From positions 62,714,253-62,778,252 of the forward strand of contig OZ026525.1 in NCBI GenBank assembly GCA_964019695.1: a stretch of 64,000 nucleotides of DNA, in the 5' to 3' direction. This document shows positions 1-11,961 of this stretch, piece by piece (within the stretch, counting starts at the first letter, position 1; every line of letters starts with the position of its first letter). The position numbers were made by a program, and so were the translations under genes. The notes beneath the pieces are model-generated. The model made no database searches. It worked only from the letters and a program-made list of their open reading frames with translations, and was not told the DNA's origin. Source of the stretch: Loripinus fragilis. Its lineage: Eukaryota; Mollusca; Bivalvia; Lucinida; Lucinidae.

Positions 1-822
1 AAAACAACGAAAAAAAGAACTACTTTTTACGCGTAATATTTTCCAGAAAGTTGTCCGGTTTGCATTAAGCCTTTATCCTGCGGAATCCGGATATACCCCG
101 TTCTGGAAAACATTGTAGATCCGGATCAGTTGGCTTCTCAGGAACAAACTAGTCAGGATCTTTACGACTCTTTATCATGCATCTAATTAAATTGTTAATA
201 TTGAAACCATGCAACTTATATGTCTGAAAATTTGCAAGGAGTGTAGCATATATTTAATGTATGGCCTGGCAAGGGTGAAAATCGACGTGACTGAAAAACT
301 GTAAGTGTTAAAATTGAGTCCGGATGCCAGCATCCGTCCCCAAAAACATCTTGAGGTAATATCAAATGGAATATGTTCCAAACCTGGGCCCAGAATCACC
401 TCCTTAAAGTTAAGGCCGACTTAAACTTGCGAACTCATAAATATTGCAAAAAAGTTACTTTAAAGACCAATAAGGTATCTATAGGTGCGGGAAAAATGGG
501 GACGGAAGGGCTGTTACATGGATTGGTGGATACGATCGCCAAAAACAAAGCTCCGTGTGGAGTGCATCAACGTAAAAAGCACATGGTTTGATCCCCACCC
601 AACACGCCAGCTAATGGTTTTAATAGAGTAAGGCTATTGCAAACTATACACTGACCTCAGATAATCACGACAGGTGTCAAGGAGTATGATAGCGAGTAAC
701 ATTAACCACACTTGCTAGAATAGGATATATCCTATCTTTCAAATCACTGTTATTGTGTGGGGACAAGGTCTCGAAAAAGACTTTATGTGTCTATGAATAT
801 ATTATGTAGATGTATAGTCACA
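1..822. other. intergenic, no gene seen
   Basis: No convincing coding exon on either strand. About 110-170 holds a decayed half of the GTAGATCC...GATCAG hairpin family seen many times later. About 384-460 resembles one end of the inverted-repeat element at 14898-15156 (shared CTCCTTAAAGTTAAGG). Confidence 0.5.
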
Positions 823-833
823 CCCCGTATACT

Positions 834-1057
834 GGGAGCGCAGTGGCTCAGTGGTAGAGTGCTTGACTCGAGACCGAGGGTCCGCGGGTTCGAGCCTCAA
901 CGGCGTCACTGCGTTGTGTCCTTGAGCAAGAACATTTATCCTAGCTTAGTACTGGTTCAACCAAGGAAGACCCGTCCCTTTATAACTGAAAGATTCTTGA
1001 TGGGACGTAAAGAATCGAACCATATAAAATCAAACCTTACAAAATCAAACAAAAACG
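834..1057 (+). mobile_element. SINE-A, full length, with target duplication
   Basis: tRNA-derived SINE. The head begins GGGAGCGCAGTGGCTCAGTG (box A region) and carries GGGTTCGAGCCT (box B). The body includes CCTTGAGCAAG and CTAGCTTAGTACTGG, and the tail ends GGGACGTAAAGAATC followed by an AAATCAAAC-type tail. An 11-bp target duplication, CCCCGTATACT, lies exactly at 823-833 and 1058-1068. Nine other copies or pieces occur in the window. Confidence 0.93.
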
Positions 1058-1302
1058 CCCCGTATACTTGTAGCCGGCTTCCCAACTATACAGCACGGAG
1101 GTATTTATATTGCACGCCACGTACAAGAATGGCGACAGGTTTGCCTGTTATGTCTGTTTATCAATCTTTATCCAAATTTTCATCACCAGAAACGTTTTGC
1201 CAGGTTAAAGGTATACCTCTTTGTATGACAGGGTGTGGCACGAGGAGTATTCTATGGTATGATGATTGTTTGTGTTTTTAACATGAACTGAAGTATTTAG
1301 AA

Positions 1303-1590
1303 CATGGGCGGAGCCAGAGGGGGACCCCCCCTGAAAAATCACCAAAATAAAGGGTTTCTAAGCAAAAAAAAATACTGGCCCGGATCCCCTGAAAACTCAC
1401 AAAGCTACCAAGCCAGCATTCAATGTTGGGCCATCATCGGCACGCCAACGAAACGTCATGGCGTTTCCCCGGCGGGCCGATGATGGCCCACGTATAATGG
1501 CATTTGGATCATCTCTCCCCTCATCAACTACAAAAAAAACAACGTCAAGTTTATTTGGACCACCTCTGACAAAATCTGGGTCCGCGCGTG
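1303..1590. mobile_element. foldback element D, copy 1
   Basis: Starts CATGGGCGGAGCCAGAGG and ends near CTGGGTCCGCGCGTG, which are degenerate terminal inverted repeats. The centre, 1431-1491, is a palindrome with arms GGCCATCATCGGC / GCCGATGATGGCC. It is homologous to 36447-36754 and 50346-50541. It has no coding content and is probably a MITE. Confidence 0.75.
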
Positions 1591-2817
1591 TAAAACATCC
1601 GGAAATGTTGCTTTTTCAGTTGAAAACTGAAATGTATTTTTATAGGCGGACGTGCACTATTAACAGAGAAGTTCCAATTAATTTCCATATCAAGAAAATG
1701 TCATCCAAGAATCTAAGCTAAGGGGTTGGTGGTGATATTTATTCAGTTTATCTTCCTTAAATTTACCTATGAACAGGGAAGAGTAATTAGGGGCCATCTT
1801 TGTTCCCATGGCACATCCTATAGTTTGTAGGTAGTTGTCACTATTAAACTGAAACTGATTCTTAGTTAAAACAGTTGAAATAATTCACACACAGATTCAG
1901 TAGCTAGGCTTAGCATTTAGGCTGTGTCAACAGGCTTTTATACTATCGTTATGTGGTATACTACTGCGCAGTTATGTAACATCCAGTGTGACTTAAACGT
2001 TTCCTTTGATACACAACTAACATTTTGCAACTTGCTTAAAAAGTATGTAGTAATCAAGACCTTTGGCATGGGCTTGCAAAATTGTATCAATAAATCATGA
2101 AAAAATTATGTAAAAGAGTTACATGCAGATACGATAGGACAATATGATAATCCATACAATAGGAAAAGTAAATATTATGCTCCTCATGTATCTTGGGAAG
2201 CACTTACATGAGTATTGAATTTACTAAACAAATTGGGGAAAAGAGATAAAATGCGAAGCTTACCGAGCACGAATGTTATATTCTATTTATCATATGACAT
2301 AAAGATTACTTCGAAATCTCATTCCCTGCCTAAAAAGTTATATTTTTGCCATTATGTACCTGTTGGACCCGTCTGCCAGCATACCTGATCACAGTACTGG
2401 GGAGTTAAGATGACTTCATCCCGGAAGGGTGGAGTAACGCCTACACGACCATGTGACACCTAACGGCGGGAATTGCAGCCTCTTACTCTTCAGGATTCAT
2501 ACAGCACGGACGTACATTCGGATAGCTTTACAAGCCTAAACTTAGGTAAGTAGTCTTCCAACATACCCAACGTTGTTATGGACGTCATAACTTTACCCAA
2601 AATCAGTAAAGCACTAGTGGTAATCGATTTTACGGCATGGCGTTATCACTGCCAGACGCGACGTCATATGATAAAATTGTAAAAAGTCACCAGATCATTT
2701 AATTCAGGTTTTGTTTTACTTTTTTGTGCAATATTTTCAACAGTAGTTGTGATATCTTTAGCAAAACTTTCAGACGAGGCTCACAGTATTTAACCTGTAA
2801 ATTTTGCTGCGCCTATA
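1591..2817. other. intergenic, nothing recognised
   Basis: AT-rich sequence with no exon-like open segment bounded by splice sites and no repeat matched elsewhere in the window. Confidence 0.4.
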
Positions 2818-3382
2818 TATACTCCGCGTCAATGAAAAGTTACCAGTATCGAAATTTCGATATTTCAGAAAATATATAATACAGCTCTTTGGCTGCTCTA
2901 ACGTTCATGTTTATGGGCAACGACAAGCTGGTTTGGAGAGATAAAACAGTTACACGAGCCCTGGAACTACGGTGCATATGATGCACGTGCTTTTTAAGTT
3001 TTTCGCAGTTTTGAAGAATTTGAAATCATCAATTTCAGAAGACAACATGCCAGGACATGCCCCAGACATTTTCATTGAAAACGCCACCAAAATGGTTTAG
3101 GTTATCCCATTAAACGCGAAAAATGAGGATCAAACTTTAAGGTAGCACCAAAACTTTGCAGGTTCCTATACAATGCAATGGAAACTACATGGTTCCATCA
3201 ACGAATGATTATAATGCATTCGGTGTGATGGATACCGTTTTCCATAGTAGTGATGCATGGGACTCTATGCCATAAAATTGAGTGTTGAAGTATCCGCCGT
3301 TCTTCGTTCAGAATGGACTAAATGTTGTCCTATGCTAAGTGTATGTGGTTTACTGGTAACTTTTCACTGACGTTGAGTATAG
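2818..3382. mobile_element. inverted-repeat element, about 565 bp
   Basis: The motif CGTCAATGAAAAGTTACCAG near 2827 recurs inverted near 3350-3378 (CTGGTAACTTTTCACTGACG). This suggests a non-autonomous DNA element with terminal inverted repeats of about 28 bp. The exact ends and any target duplication are not clear. Confidence 0.45.
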
Positions 3383-4171
3383 TATTTAATCCATTGAATC
3401 TGTAATTTAACTCGATAAGACCTGCTTTCTATATGTCATATATTCTTTCCAAACTGGTTCTTCGTGAAAATGATCTGGTTTCTACCAGTTATAACAAGTG
3501 ATTTTGGTGGGGATATATAGACCAATTTTAATTGTCTTGTATTGGTGTGGATATTTAGACACATTCGGGGATGGTTTGGCTTGTCAAGTTAACTAAAAAC
3601 TGAAATTCATCACAAAAACTTAAAAAAAGTGTGGCGTTAGCAAAAGCAAAACTAGAATTTTAAAAAGTGTTGTTATGTCACTATAATACGCTGTGCGATG
3701 GTTCAAGGCTTGTTTTGTTTTAACTAACCTTGTAAATAGTATGTAGGTTCAGGTATAAGTGTGCTACTAGTTTATCAGTACATCTAGACTGGCCCCGTCT
3801 AACTGATAATTTTATCATGTTACAAAAAAGCTGCAACTTATTACATTTTATTCTAATAGTGTCTACTTCACCGAAAGGGCAATCAGATACCCGAGTTACA
3901 GCTCAGAACGGAGATTATACTAGAGAAAAGTTTGGTTTAGTAGGAGTTTACCTACCTTGAACTCAAAGCCCGAAAGCCATGCTTTACTGTATGTATGGTG
4001 CTCGGATCTATTTGAGCCGGCTCATGCTATTTTGGTACCTATCGCATACTGACTAGACTGTGCATTGCTCAATCCTGTAATACCCTTCGCTTCTAGCACA
4101 CATAAATCAAGCTCATAGGTGAAGGTTTGGGCCAAGGCAATAATGTTGCTATCTAGCTCCACTATATTATA
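3383..4171. other. intergenic, nothing recognised
   Basis: No exon, tRNA or matched repeat recognised. Confidence 0.4.
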
Positions 4172-4173
4172 TA

Positions 4174-5297
4174 CTGAACAAAAGTGAAAACGCTACACCT
4201 GAATTGTTTGCCATCTATATACAAAATTGTGCAAACCAAGAATGCAAAGACAGTGTATCGTAATGTTCAAATACTGGGTAATGCATAACAGTAAAATTTT
4301 TACGGATGATGTTACGAGGAAACACATGAAAACCATTTAAAAGTGACAGGGGTCCAATATTTCAGGTTGCAAATTTGAACAGAAATCTCACACAGTTTAG
4401 GTCTTCAGAAATCCACTACCTACAAGATCCGACTGCACGAAATGGTGGTCTAGACATGTGACAGTCAGAAATGTAAAGGACTTATCTCAAGTGTGTTTTG
4501 ATCGTTTAGAAAAGCAATCTTAAAAAGCGGGTTTTCCATCAAATAGCCAAGTTTGAAATTTTAACACTGAAATCTCCATTGGAAAATCAATGTGTTGTTG
4601 TATCTGATTATGAGGACATTACTAGTCGAGAAGGGAGCGCAGTGGCTCAGTGGTAGAGTGCTTGACTGGAGACCGAGGGGCCGCTGGTTCGAGCCTCACT
4701 GGCGTCACTGCGTTGTGGTCCTTGAGCAAGACACATTTATCCTAGCTTAGTACTGGTTCAACCCAGGAAGACCCGTCCCTGTTTAACTGAAAGATTATTG
4801 ATGGGACGTAAAGAATCAAAACAAACAAACAAAACTAGTCGAGAAATGGTAGAAACAATGTGATTTAGCAAAAGAAAATTATCGAAAATCGTGATAAATC
4901 GAAGATTACCAAACATTTAATATTCCCACTTTGTTTTTGTCAAAGGGAGACAATTTTCATTTTTATTTTACAAATTTGCTCAAGTCGAAATTGATTTCTG
5001 AGCTTTTTTTAAGTGATTAAGCAGTTTTCTTGTATTTCTATGCAACACTATTATGACCAATTTTGATAGGCATAAACGTTTTAATTTGTGCATGCGCAAT
5101 AGCAAAATTCAGTGAATAAAGCTTTAAACACTTAAAGGAGCATAACTCAGACATCAAACGAGACAAATTGGTGGAGTTTCGACGAATCGTTTGCTGGATG
5201 TCTGAAAAACGTTATTAAGCTTTAGTAAATACTTTTTGTCCAATACTTTCTCACAAAAAATAGATAATAGTAGTGTAGCGTTTTCACTTTTGTTCAG
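4174..5297. mobile_element. Tc1/mariner-like non-autonomous element
   Basis: Perfect 25-bp terminal inverted repeats (beginning CTGAACAAAAGTGAAAACGC) sit at 4174-4198 and 5273-5297, flanked by TA at 4172-4173 and 5298-5299. The TA duplication and short TIR fit Tc1/mariner; that assignment is inference. No transposase frame survives. A SINE-A is inserted inside (4633-4833), so without it the element is about 0.9 kb. Confidence 0.8.
4633..4833 (+). mobile_element. SINE-A nested in the Tc1-like element
   Basis: Full-length copy with the same head, body and tail as 834-1057, ending in an ACAAACAAAC tail. The 12-bp target duplication ACTAGTCGAGAA is at 4621-4632 and 4834-4845. Confidence 0.93.
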
Positions 5298-5311
5298 TAT
5301 TGCTGCAAAGC

Positions 5312-5449
5312 CGCTCAAAAATAGATAGAACAAAGGTCTTAAAGACTTGGAGCATCCTGTAATACTTTTGACCTGCATTAAGCGATAACCGGTCTTGAAA
5401 ACCAATGTTGGTCTTCTTTTAGAGTGGCCACTTAAGACAGGTTTTACTG
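5312..5449. mobile_element. MITE G, 5'-truncated copy
   Basis: Right part of the 205-bp MITE family seen complete at 32800, 33953, 35160 and 50623: contains GAGCATCCTGTAATAC and ends CTTAAGACAGGTTTTACTG followed by TA. The left terminal repeat is missing. Confidence 0.7.
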
Positions 5450-5451
5450 TA

Positions 5452-7344
5452 GCTGCAAATGCACACGCATATGCGATGTTTGTTTTGGGTCAGTGGCCTT
5501 GAAGATCATTATCTGACAGGTAGGCTGTAAAACCTGGGCTTGGCTCAGGCTGGGCTTGATCATTTTGGACAGGGCTCGATGCAGTTAAAAGTCGTGTCAA
5601 GTAGTCGAACTTGGTCCTGTCTATAACACAATGGTGTATCACAAGTATTAGAAGCTTGCAGTATCCTGTGTCCTGCTGAACCCACATGTATACTCTTTTA
5701 AAAAAGAAATCAATAGGATAAAAGTCAACTAACTTCGGACATTAGGTAAATTGGGACAGCGACCTTGTTTGTTATTTTGAAAGGTATGGCTTTTGTCTAT
5801 CACTTGATATAAATTTAACATCATTAGTGCTTAGTTCGGCCAAGATATATAGCTTTGAATAGGGCGTAAAAAGGAAACTGGCCGAAATCCGTGTCATTTT
5901 AACCACGCAGCCATTATGAAATTAGACGCTGTTAAGTTCCATTCGCTATGGTGATATAAGCATTTTTCAAGCCGATTTTTTCTTTGCACCATCAAAATCA
6001 ATAATTCAAACGCTAATCGTAGACAAGTGCAGCAAAACTATAAGCATGTTGTTTGCATTTCTATAACAATTTTAAAACACCCATCAATATACCAAAATAA
6101 TCACAGTCAAGTGCTAGTTATTATAGCTGTTAAAATTACGATTGTGAACAAATTTTAAAATTTCTTCTGGTTTTGCATAGCACATTATATACTTTATCAT
6201 TCGTCAGCAGTTATATTGATGTATCGATTTAAGAGTGTAACTGGCAACTTCCATTACTGGCATACCACCATGTTATAAAAAGTTGGTGGGGTAAATCAAC
6301 CCCGCGTAGAAAACACAATACAAATCGGATCTGCATAATTTTCTTATTGCAGTTTTTTCAAAACATGTTAAGAGGCACAAAAACAGTTTTAATGTATTTT
6401 CAAAATATAGTAACGCTCCATGACGTCATTTATATACAAAATTAGGGATTTTAGCACCCCCCCCCCCCCCTAGGCTATTTATTTTGCAGTTCATTTCTAA
6501 TAAAACAAAAGTATTAACCTTGTTTTGGGATGAAAGTTTCAATAGCACTTCCATCTACCATATAAACAAGAATATCTAACTTCCACTTGTGTCAACTTTT
6601 TACAATAAAAGTTTATATGCCTACTGTTCAATTTACTGAGGTTCCAAACAAATTTTCCATATCCAATAATTGCTGCGCATTTGCTATAATGTTTATGTAA
6701 TATTGTAGCACGTGGTGTCCTTGATCTGCAGCCGTATTTTCAGAAGCTGTGTTTGTCTATGGGCCCATTTTCATGCAATTGTTTCTAATGTTCTGTCAGA
6801 GACTAAGTCTATAAATATCATATTTCTACCATATTTCCAGTGTCTTTGCCTCTTAAAGGTCATTAAAATAATGCATTTTGAAATGATTTTAGGTTGCATG
6901 TATAATTAAAAGCTCAATCTTTCCAAATATATGCATGATGTATGCATTTCCTATCGCCGTTTTCATTAAATCTACCTTTCTACGAACATAAAAAAACGTC
7001 CCTCGTAAGCCATTATAGATTCATGATGAAATTTTAACCACTGCTGCATAGTGTTGTGTCCTAAATATTTATACCCTCAGATTTTTCTATATATACTGAG
7101 CAAATATCATAACCTTACACTACAAAAAAGCAAAAATACCTAAAGTTCGATGTCAAGGTAAAGTTTTCAACAATAGATAATTTGCAGGATAGATATCTAC
7201 AGTCATCCTGCAAATGATCTAGTGAAATAGCATCAATTTATCCCATTTGATGTCAGAATTATGCTTCAGTATCATATTTAAACTGTATTTGTCGAATTTT
7301 GCAAGTGTGCGTGCGCAGAAACAATTTGTATGGCATGCATAAAT

Positions 7345-7345
<1 letters not shown>
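5452..7345. other. intergenic; C-run at 6457-6470
   Basis: No gene supported. The only simple feature is a run of 14 C at 6457-6470. Confidence 0.4.

Positions 7346-7393
<48 letters not shown>
7346..7393. repeat. (CA)n microsatellite
   Basis: About 24 uninterrupted CA units. The open frame across it (His-Thr repeats) is an artefact of the microsatellite. Confidence 0.97.
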
Positions 7394-7394
<1 letters not shown>

Positions 7395-7870
7395 CTAAAT
7401 TTTCATTTTTTTTAATATTTTGCAGACTAAGTGTAGCTTGTGGGCATATGTTTGCTATCTTTACAGGAATTTCTCCTGAGTTTGGCGTATTTACAACACA
7501 TTGTTTTTTCCCAAAGACATTACATTTATGTCATTTCAACATTTACGATTTGATGGAAAATCCACTCTTCGGAACCAAATTTTTTAACGATCATACAAAT
7601 TCGTGATGATTCCTTTATTTTTTTCCCCAATATTCTGAAATCCAGACTACCATTTCGTGAAAACAGTGCAGATCCAATTGAAATACACTTGTCAATGCAT
7701 CTCACCAGGATCTGCACCTTTAGTTGTAAAAGTTGTGATTTTGAGCAAAACAGATTATTATACTGAAAAATATATATAAAAAAATACATGTATATATAAA
7801 ATGCCCATTGTGACACAACTTCAGGTTTTCTTTAGCTCTGACTATCTGTGAGCCGTGGGCCCTTTTCTTT

Positions 7871-8314
7871 GTTTCATCATAGTGTGTTAATTTGATTAGA
7901 TTGTTTCACCATGATGATACATTGCAATAGTTAGGAAGCCTCCATGCGAGCTTAACATTCTATGTGCCTCAACAACAGCAGAATCCATTGCGAAGATACG
8001 GTACCAGTTAAATGCATTTAAGCCCCCCCCCCCCCAGTGGCTTTGGCTACTGTCCGTTCTAAGGCCGTGGTTTTGTTGTTGTTGATTCGTTGTTGATTGT
8101 TTCTCTCACTGTGGGATTCTGTAATTGATCTATGTTTTGTTGTGGGTTACTTTATGTCCATTCTAGTTTTGCAATCATTTTGATGGAGAAGAGAGAGCTG
8201 GTTGCTTTGCTTAGTTTGTCTTCCTGGTGTCTAGTGATTGTTGTGTGGCTCTTCCTCGTGGTGCCATGGGTTTGTCTGCAGTTTGTGATTGTGGTATTTC
8301 CTGACCATACTCAC
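7871..8314 (-). repeat. dispersed repeat B, copy 1
   Basis: About 440 bp, the reverse complement of 23586-24034. It shares the phrases CAGGAAATACCACAATCAC, AGCTCTCTCTTCCCCATC and GCATGAAGGCTTCCTAACTA (as read on its own strand) and a G/C homopolymer of variable length at the same internal place. It has no coding capacity. Confidence 0.85.
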
Positions 8315-8754
8315 TATTTTTGTTCATAAACAGAGAGGCTATAAAACCACTCCAGTCTTGCCCATGTATTCTGAACTATGTCATACCGCAGTTGGATAGA
8401 TTATTATTAACAGATATGTTACTGAGATACTTTAATGATAACGTATTGACTTCCTTCCCTTGTAGGGCAGAAGCAGTTTAACCTGATACAGATAGCATAC
8501 AAGGATAATTCAGGTTTTAACATTACAAGCTCCTAGATTTATGACAAATCCTTGTCTTACACACAGGTCAAGTTCTGATCATCTGATATTTCAGAATGTT
8601 TTTATCTGAGATTACTACATTATTATTCATTAGCCCAGTCCAATAAGCCCAGCCCAGGTTTTAAAGATATGATACATGTTTTCCCTATGAAGTAGCATTT
8701 ACATGTTGGATAACGCAGCAAAATTGTTTTATTTCAACAAGAAATTGAGACAAA

Positions 8755-9714
8755 ATGTCTGAGGGTATTGTCATAGATTTTCAAGAGTATGGATTACAGG
8801 TTGAAGATATTTCAGCAGTCAGTGAAAACACTATCAAAACTATTGGAAAGAAAATACTTCAGGCTTTCAAAACATATGGATTCTGCTATGTGAAAAACCA
8901 CGGAGTTCCAGAAAGCTTGATTGCAGAATATTTCGATGCTTCACTCAAGTTTTTTGAGCTACCATCAGAAGAAAAAGCACCATATGGCGTGGGAACCGAT
9001 TATCTATTTGGCTGGGTGAAACTTCTTGCAGAGAAATTCGATACTACAAGTACCTCAGGTGATTTACACGAAGCATTCCAATTCAGACCCCAGACTGAAT
9101 ATGAGGCCTGGCCGCCTTTGGAGAAATTTGAATTACTAACAAAGAAAATGTTTCAAGTCAGTTCCGGTTTAGGTTATCGTTTCTGCGATGTGCTGTCATT
9201 AGGCCTTAACCAACCTTACGATTTCATGAGGAACGCTCATTCATTAATTGGTCAGCCTGGAAGTTGTACCATTATAAGGTCATCCTATTATCCGCCTATT
9301 CAAGCAGACTGGGACATCAAACCAGATCAGAAAAGATTCGGAGAACATTTCGACTTTACTACAGTAACATGCATTTTCCAAGATAATGTCGGTGGCTTTG
9401 AGGCAAAAAGTCCTTCGGGAGAATTTGTGCCAGTAGATCCTATTCCTGGGGCGGCAGTATTGCTACCAGGTATCTTTCTTCAGAGATGGACGGCAGATTC
9501 AGTGATGGCTGCGACCCATAGGATACCAATTCCAGTTGAACAAACCCAGCGGACGTCAACCAGACAATCTTGTGTTGTTTTTCTGAACCCAGATGATGAC
9601 TTTGTAATCAGGTGTCTAGATGGGTCAGATAAGTATGAGCCAGTGGCAAGCAAAGAATATATAGGTTACAAAATGCAAGAGGCACTGCCAGATTTTTTTG
9701 CAACAGGAAAATAA
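8755..9714 (+). CDS. Fe(II)/2-oxoglutarate oxygenase, isopenicillin-N-synthase-like (copy 1)
   Basis: Intact single-exon frame of 319 residues, the usual length for this family. Residues about 5-115 fit the N-terminal DIOX_N domain, with GFCYVKNHGVPE at 42-53. Residues about 170-285 fit the 2OG-Fe(II) oxygenase jelly roll. The iron-binding triad is visible as H198-x-D200 (GEHFDF) and H255 (ATHRI), and the 2-oxoglutarate-binding R-x-S is R270/S272 (TRQSC). The start is the first ATG; the 60 bp before it are nearly identical in copy 2. There is no signal peptide or membrane segment, so a soluble enzyme is expected. The substrate is unknown; relatives hydroxylate, desaturate or cyclise small molecules. 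No intron is visible, which could mean a retrocopy or ancient transfer from microbes or fungi; neither is shown. It is paired with the duplicate at 18095. Confidence 0.95.
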   Translation: MSEGIVIDFQEYGLQVEDISAVSENTIKTIGKKILQAFKTYGFCYVKNHGVPESLIAEYFDASLKFFELPSEEKAPYGVGTDYLFGWVKLLAEKFDTTSTSGDLHEAFQFRPQTEYEAWPPLEKFELLTKKMFQVSSGLGYRFCDVLSLGLNQPYDFMRNAHSLIGQPGSCTIIRSSYYPPIQADWDIKPDQKRFGEHFDFTTVTCIFQDNVGGFEAKSPSGEFVPVDPIPGAAVLLPGIFLQRWTADSVMAATHRIPIPVEQTQRTSTRQSCVVFLNPDDDFVIRCLDGSDKYEPVASKEYIGYKMQEALPDFFATGK

Positions 9715-9991
9715 GTAGACTGACTCCAGTGGCTAATGATGATTTGGAATTCTTTACCTTAAGTTTCGTAGGTAAATTCTTTTACTCTTCAGATGTAAAA
9801 AAGTAAAATGAGAAAGCAAACAGTTTAGATCCAGATGAGATTGCTAAGATAATAGTGTTGAGTGGGTTATACTTTGTGGTTGTTATATGCATCTTTAATC
9901 GAAGCTTATCTTTTATCATGGGCCAACTTTTAAGCAAGGAACTTAAGCCTGCAGACGATATTGTTAAGCAAAAATGAGCAAAAGTTGACAG

Positions 9992-11961
9992 ATAACCCCT
10001 CCCCACCTGTAAAATGGAAAAAAAACATTGTATGAGTGATACGGCAAGATGATGAAGTATTTCGGATCGCCGGAATTATTTTTTCAAATAGGGGCAGTGG
10101 TGGTTAAAATTGGTGAAAACTTCATTTTTAGAAACTAAACTGAAATCAATTTGCAGCATCAAATACATGACACCAGAAAAGAAGCACTGAAAAAGATTGT
10201 TGAGACTTATACAATCCTACTGTGAGTTTATTATGAAAATAAGAAAGGTGGCAAAGATCAGGAATCGATACAATCAAGTACCACACCTGACCAAGGATAC
10301 CACAAGAAAAAGTGATAAAGACACAATTAAACATCATAAACTAGGGCCAAGAGATCAGCTCATTCCCAGCAGGTGACCACAAGACAGCAATTTATAGACG
10401 CGAAAGCATAACAAACACGACACATAAATAACACAAATGGTCCACAAAAGAAGTGCCGCCTTGAACAGTCAGCAAAAAATATTTTAATGGAGGGCTTAAA
10501 CTGGTTTCACGGCACCAACCTCATCCTTACTTTAGATGTTGATCAAGACACATAGATGTTTGGTTTGCATGAAAGACCCCTATCTTATCCATGCATCATC
10601 TCCAAGAACATATAAATCAAGATATTAAAAGGAGATAAAGCAAAAATAAGGACTCAACAGTGCATAAAACTGAATACCAGAGCAAAATAATCAAACAGGT
10701 AAACCCTGGTGGGCCTGACAATAACCAAAGCATCAGGCCCCTACCATCTCATCAATAGATAAGTCTTTAAGTCGGAAGCTTCCTTGTCATATACACACCA
10801 TAGGCAAATGCTGTGCCAAATATGAACATAGAGGCAGTTATACCAAGTACTTGATATAGCACTATCATAGTTACTTTTAAAACAGATTTAAGAGGACAAT
10901 GGGTGGTGCACAAACTCAATGCCTTCTGCTAATACCAAAAGGCAAAACCTACTATCGTATTGCAATCGGTGTAAAATGAAGGCAATAAATTTAGAAAAAT
11001 GTTATAAATAATGATGTCAAAATAATAAATCAGGTTGGTTTACATACTGCAGATGCTACATTCATATACATTAAAACAGGCCTACATGTAACCGTTGAAT
11101 GCTTAGTCACTGCGTTGGTTAAATATACAACCTTACTGTTTTAAATTTTGACGTTATTTGCATTGGTTTGCATTTTTTTCACCCAGCAAAGATTTTCTTA
11201 TTTTAGTTGCTACAATTCCTTGAACGAGGGTGTCATTCTTCAAAGGCTAATAGTCACTCTCCCTGTTTTGAAAAGTAATTCTGGTGGCCTCATAATGTAT
11301 AGTTGATAAGCTTTCCATTTATATACCGCAATCCTATTATACAGTTGGGAAGGGGTTCCGCCTAAGCTATGCGACTTATAATTTGCCAGATGTTTCCACT
11401 ACCAATAGGTTATAAAGAAGAAGAAAACGTTTAAAATGTTGTTGTCAGAAAACAACAGGCCTAAAGTTTTGATATTTGGTTTTTATGGCCAGTTATATAT
11501 AAGTTTCAAACAAAACTCAAGGGAGCGATCCATGATCACTTAGTCCTCTTGTAAATGTGTATCAGTACTTGATTTGAAATGTTTACTATATGGACGTTAT
11601 TTCTTAATAAGGCAATGCGCAGATTTACAAGTATAAGCAATACATGCGTTTCCCAATGCAAAATATACCTGTATATCCAAATGTCAAATTTCGAGGCAAA
11701 ACACGAACATATTTTGGCTGATTTTGAAAGTATTCAGGACAAGAAGTATGTAAGTTGAATAATGCAACATTAAGTTTAAAACACGTTGAACAATAACTAT
11801 AAATTTCAAAATCTTAACTGGTCAGATTACAATAAATCAGATTTATTTTTCATTAAAACGACACAGATTTTCATCCAGTAATTCAGGCAATCCAAGAAAC
11901 TTCAACATCTTGCCATATCATTCTTACAATCGTTTTCCATTTTACAGGTGGGGAGGGGTTG
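9992..11961. mobile_element. non-autonomous DNA element with long (~90 bp) terminal inverted repeats
   Basis: Left end AACCCCTCCCCACCTGTAAA (9992) and right end, inverted, TTTACAGGTGGGGAGGGGTT (11961). The inverted similarity continues inward about 90 bp (GGCAAGATGATGAAG on the left, CTTCAACATCTTGCC on the right), with mismatches. The oxygenase duplicate at 17840-20755 has no counterpart of this segment, which supports an insertion. No target duplication was found and no transposase frame. Repeat C is nested at 10231-10745. Confidence 0.72.
10231..10745 (+). repeat. dispersed repeat C, copy 1
   Basis: About 500 bp, homologous to 13727-14228 and 20341-20612. Shared phrases: CAAAGATCAGGAATCGATAC, CCGCCTTGAACAGTC, TTTGGTTTGCATGAAAGACC, GTAAACCCTGG. 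Repeats B and C share the same order of diverged phrases and look like subfamilies of one element. Antisense open frames over C are not genes. Confidence 0.85.

Noticed and set aside
838..905. tRNA gene calls on the SINE heads (also 4633, 19652, 54628 and minus copies)
   Set aside because: Box A and B are present, but each head is joined to the same unrelated body and tail and flanked by target duplications; no free-standing mature tRNA fold was seen.
757..1281. 174-codon plus-strand open frame
   Set aside because: It runs through a complete SINE-A with its target duplication; the codons are SINE sequence, not a gene.
7343..7606. 87-codon frame beginning with His-Thr repeats
   Set aside because: It starts inside the (CA)n microsatellite and shows no domain afterwards.
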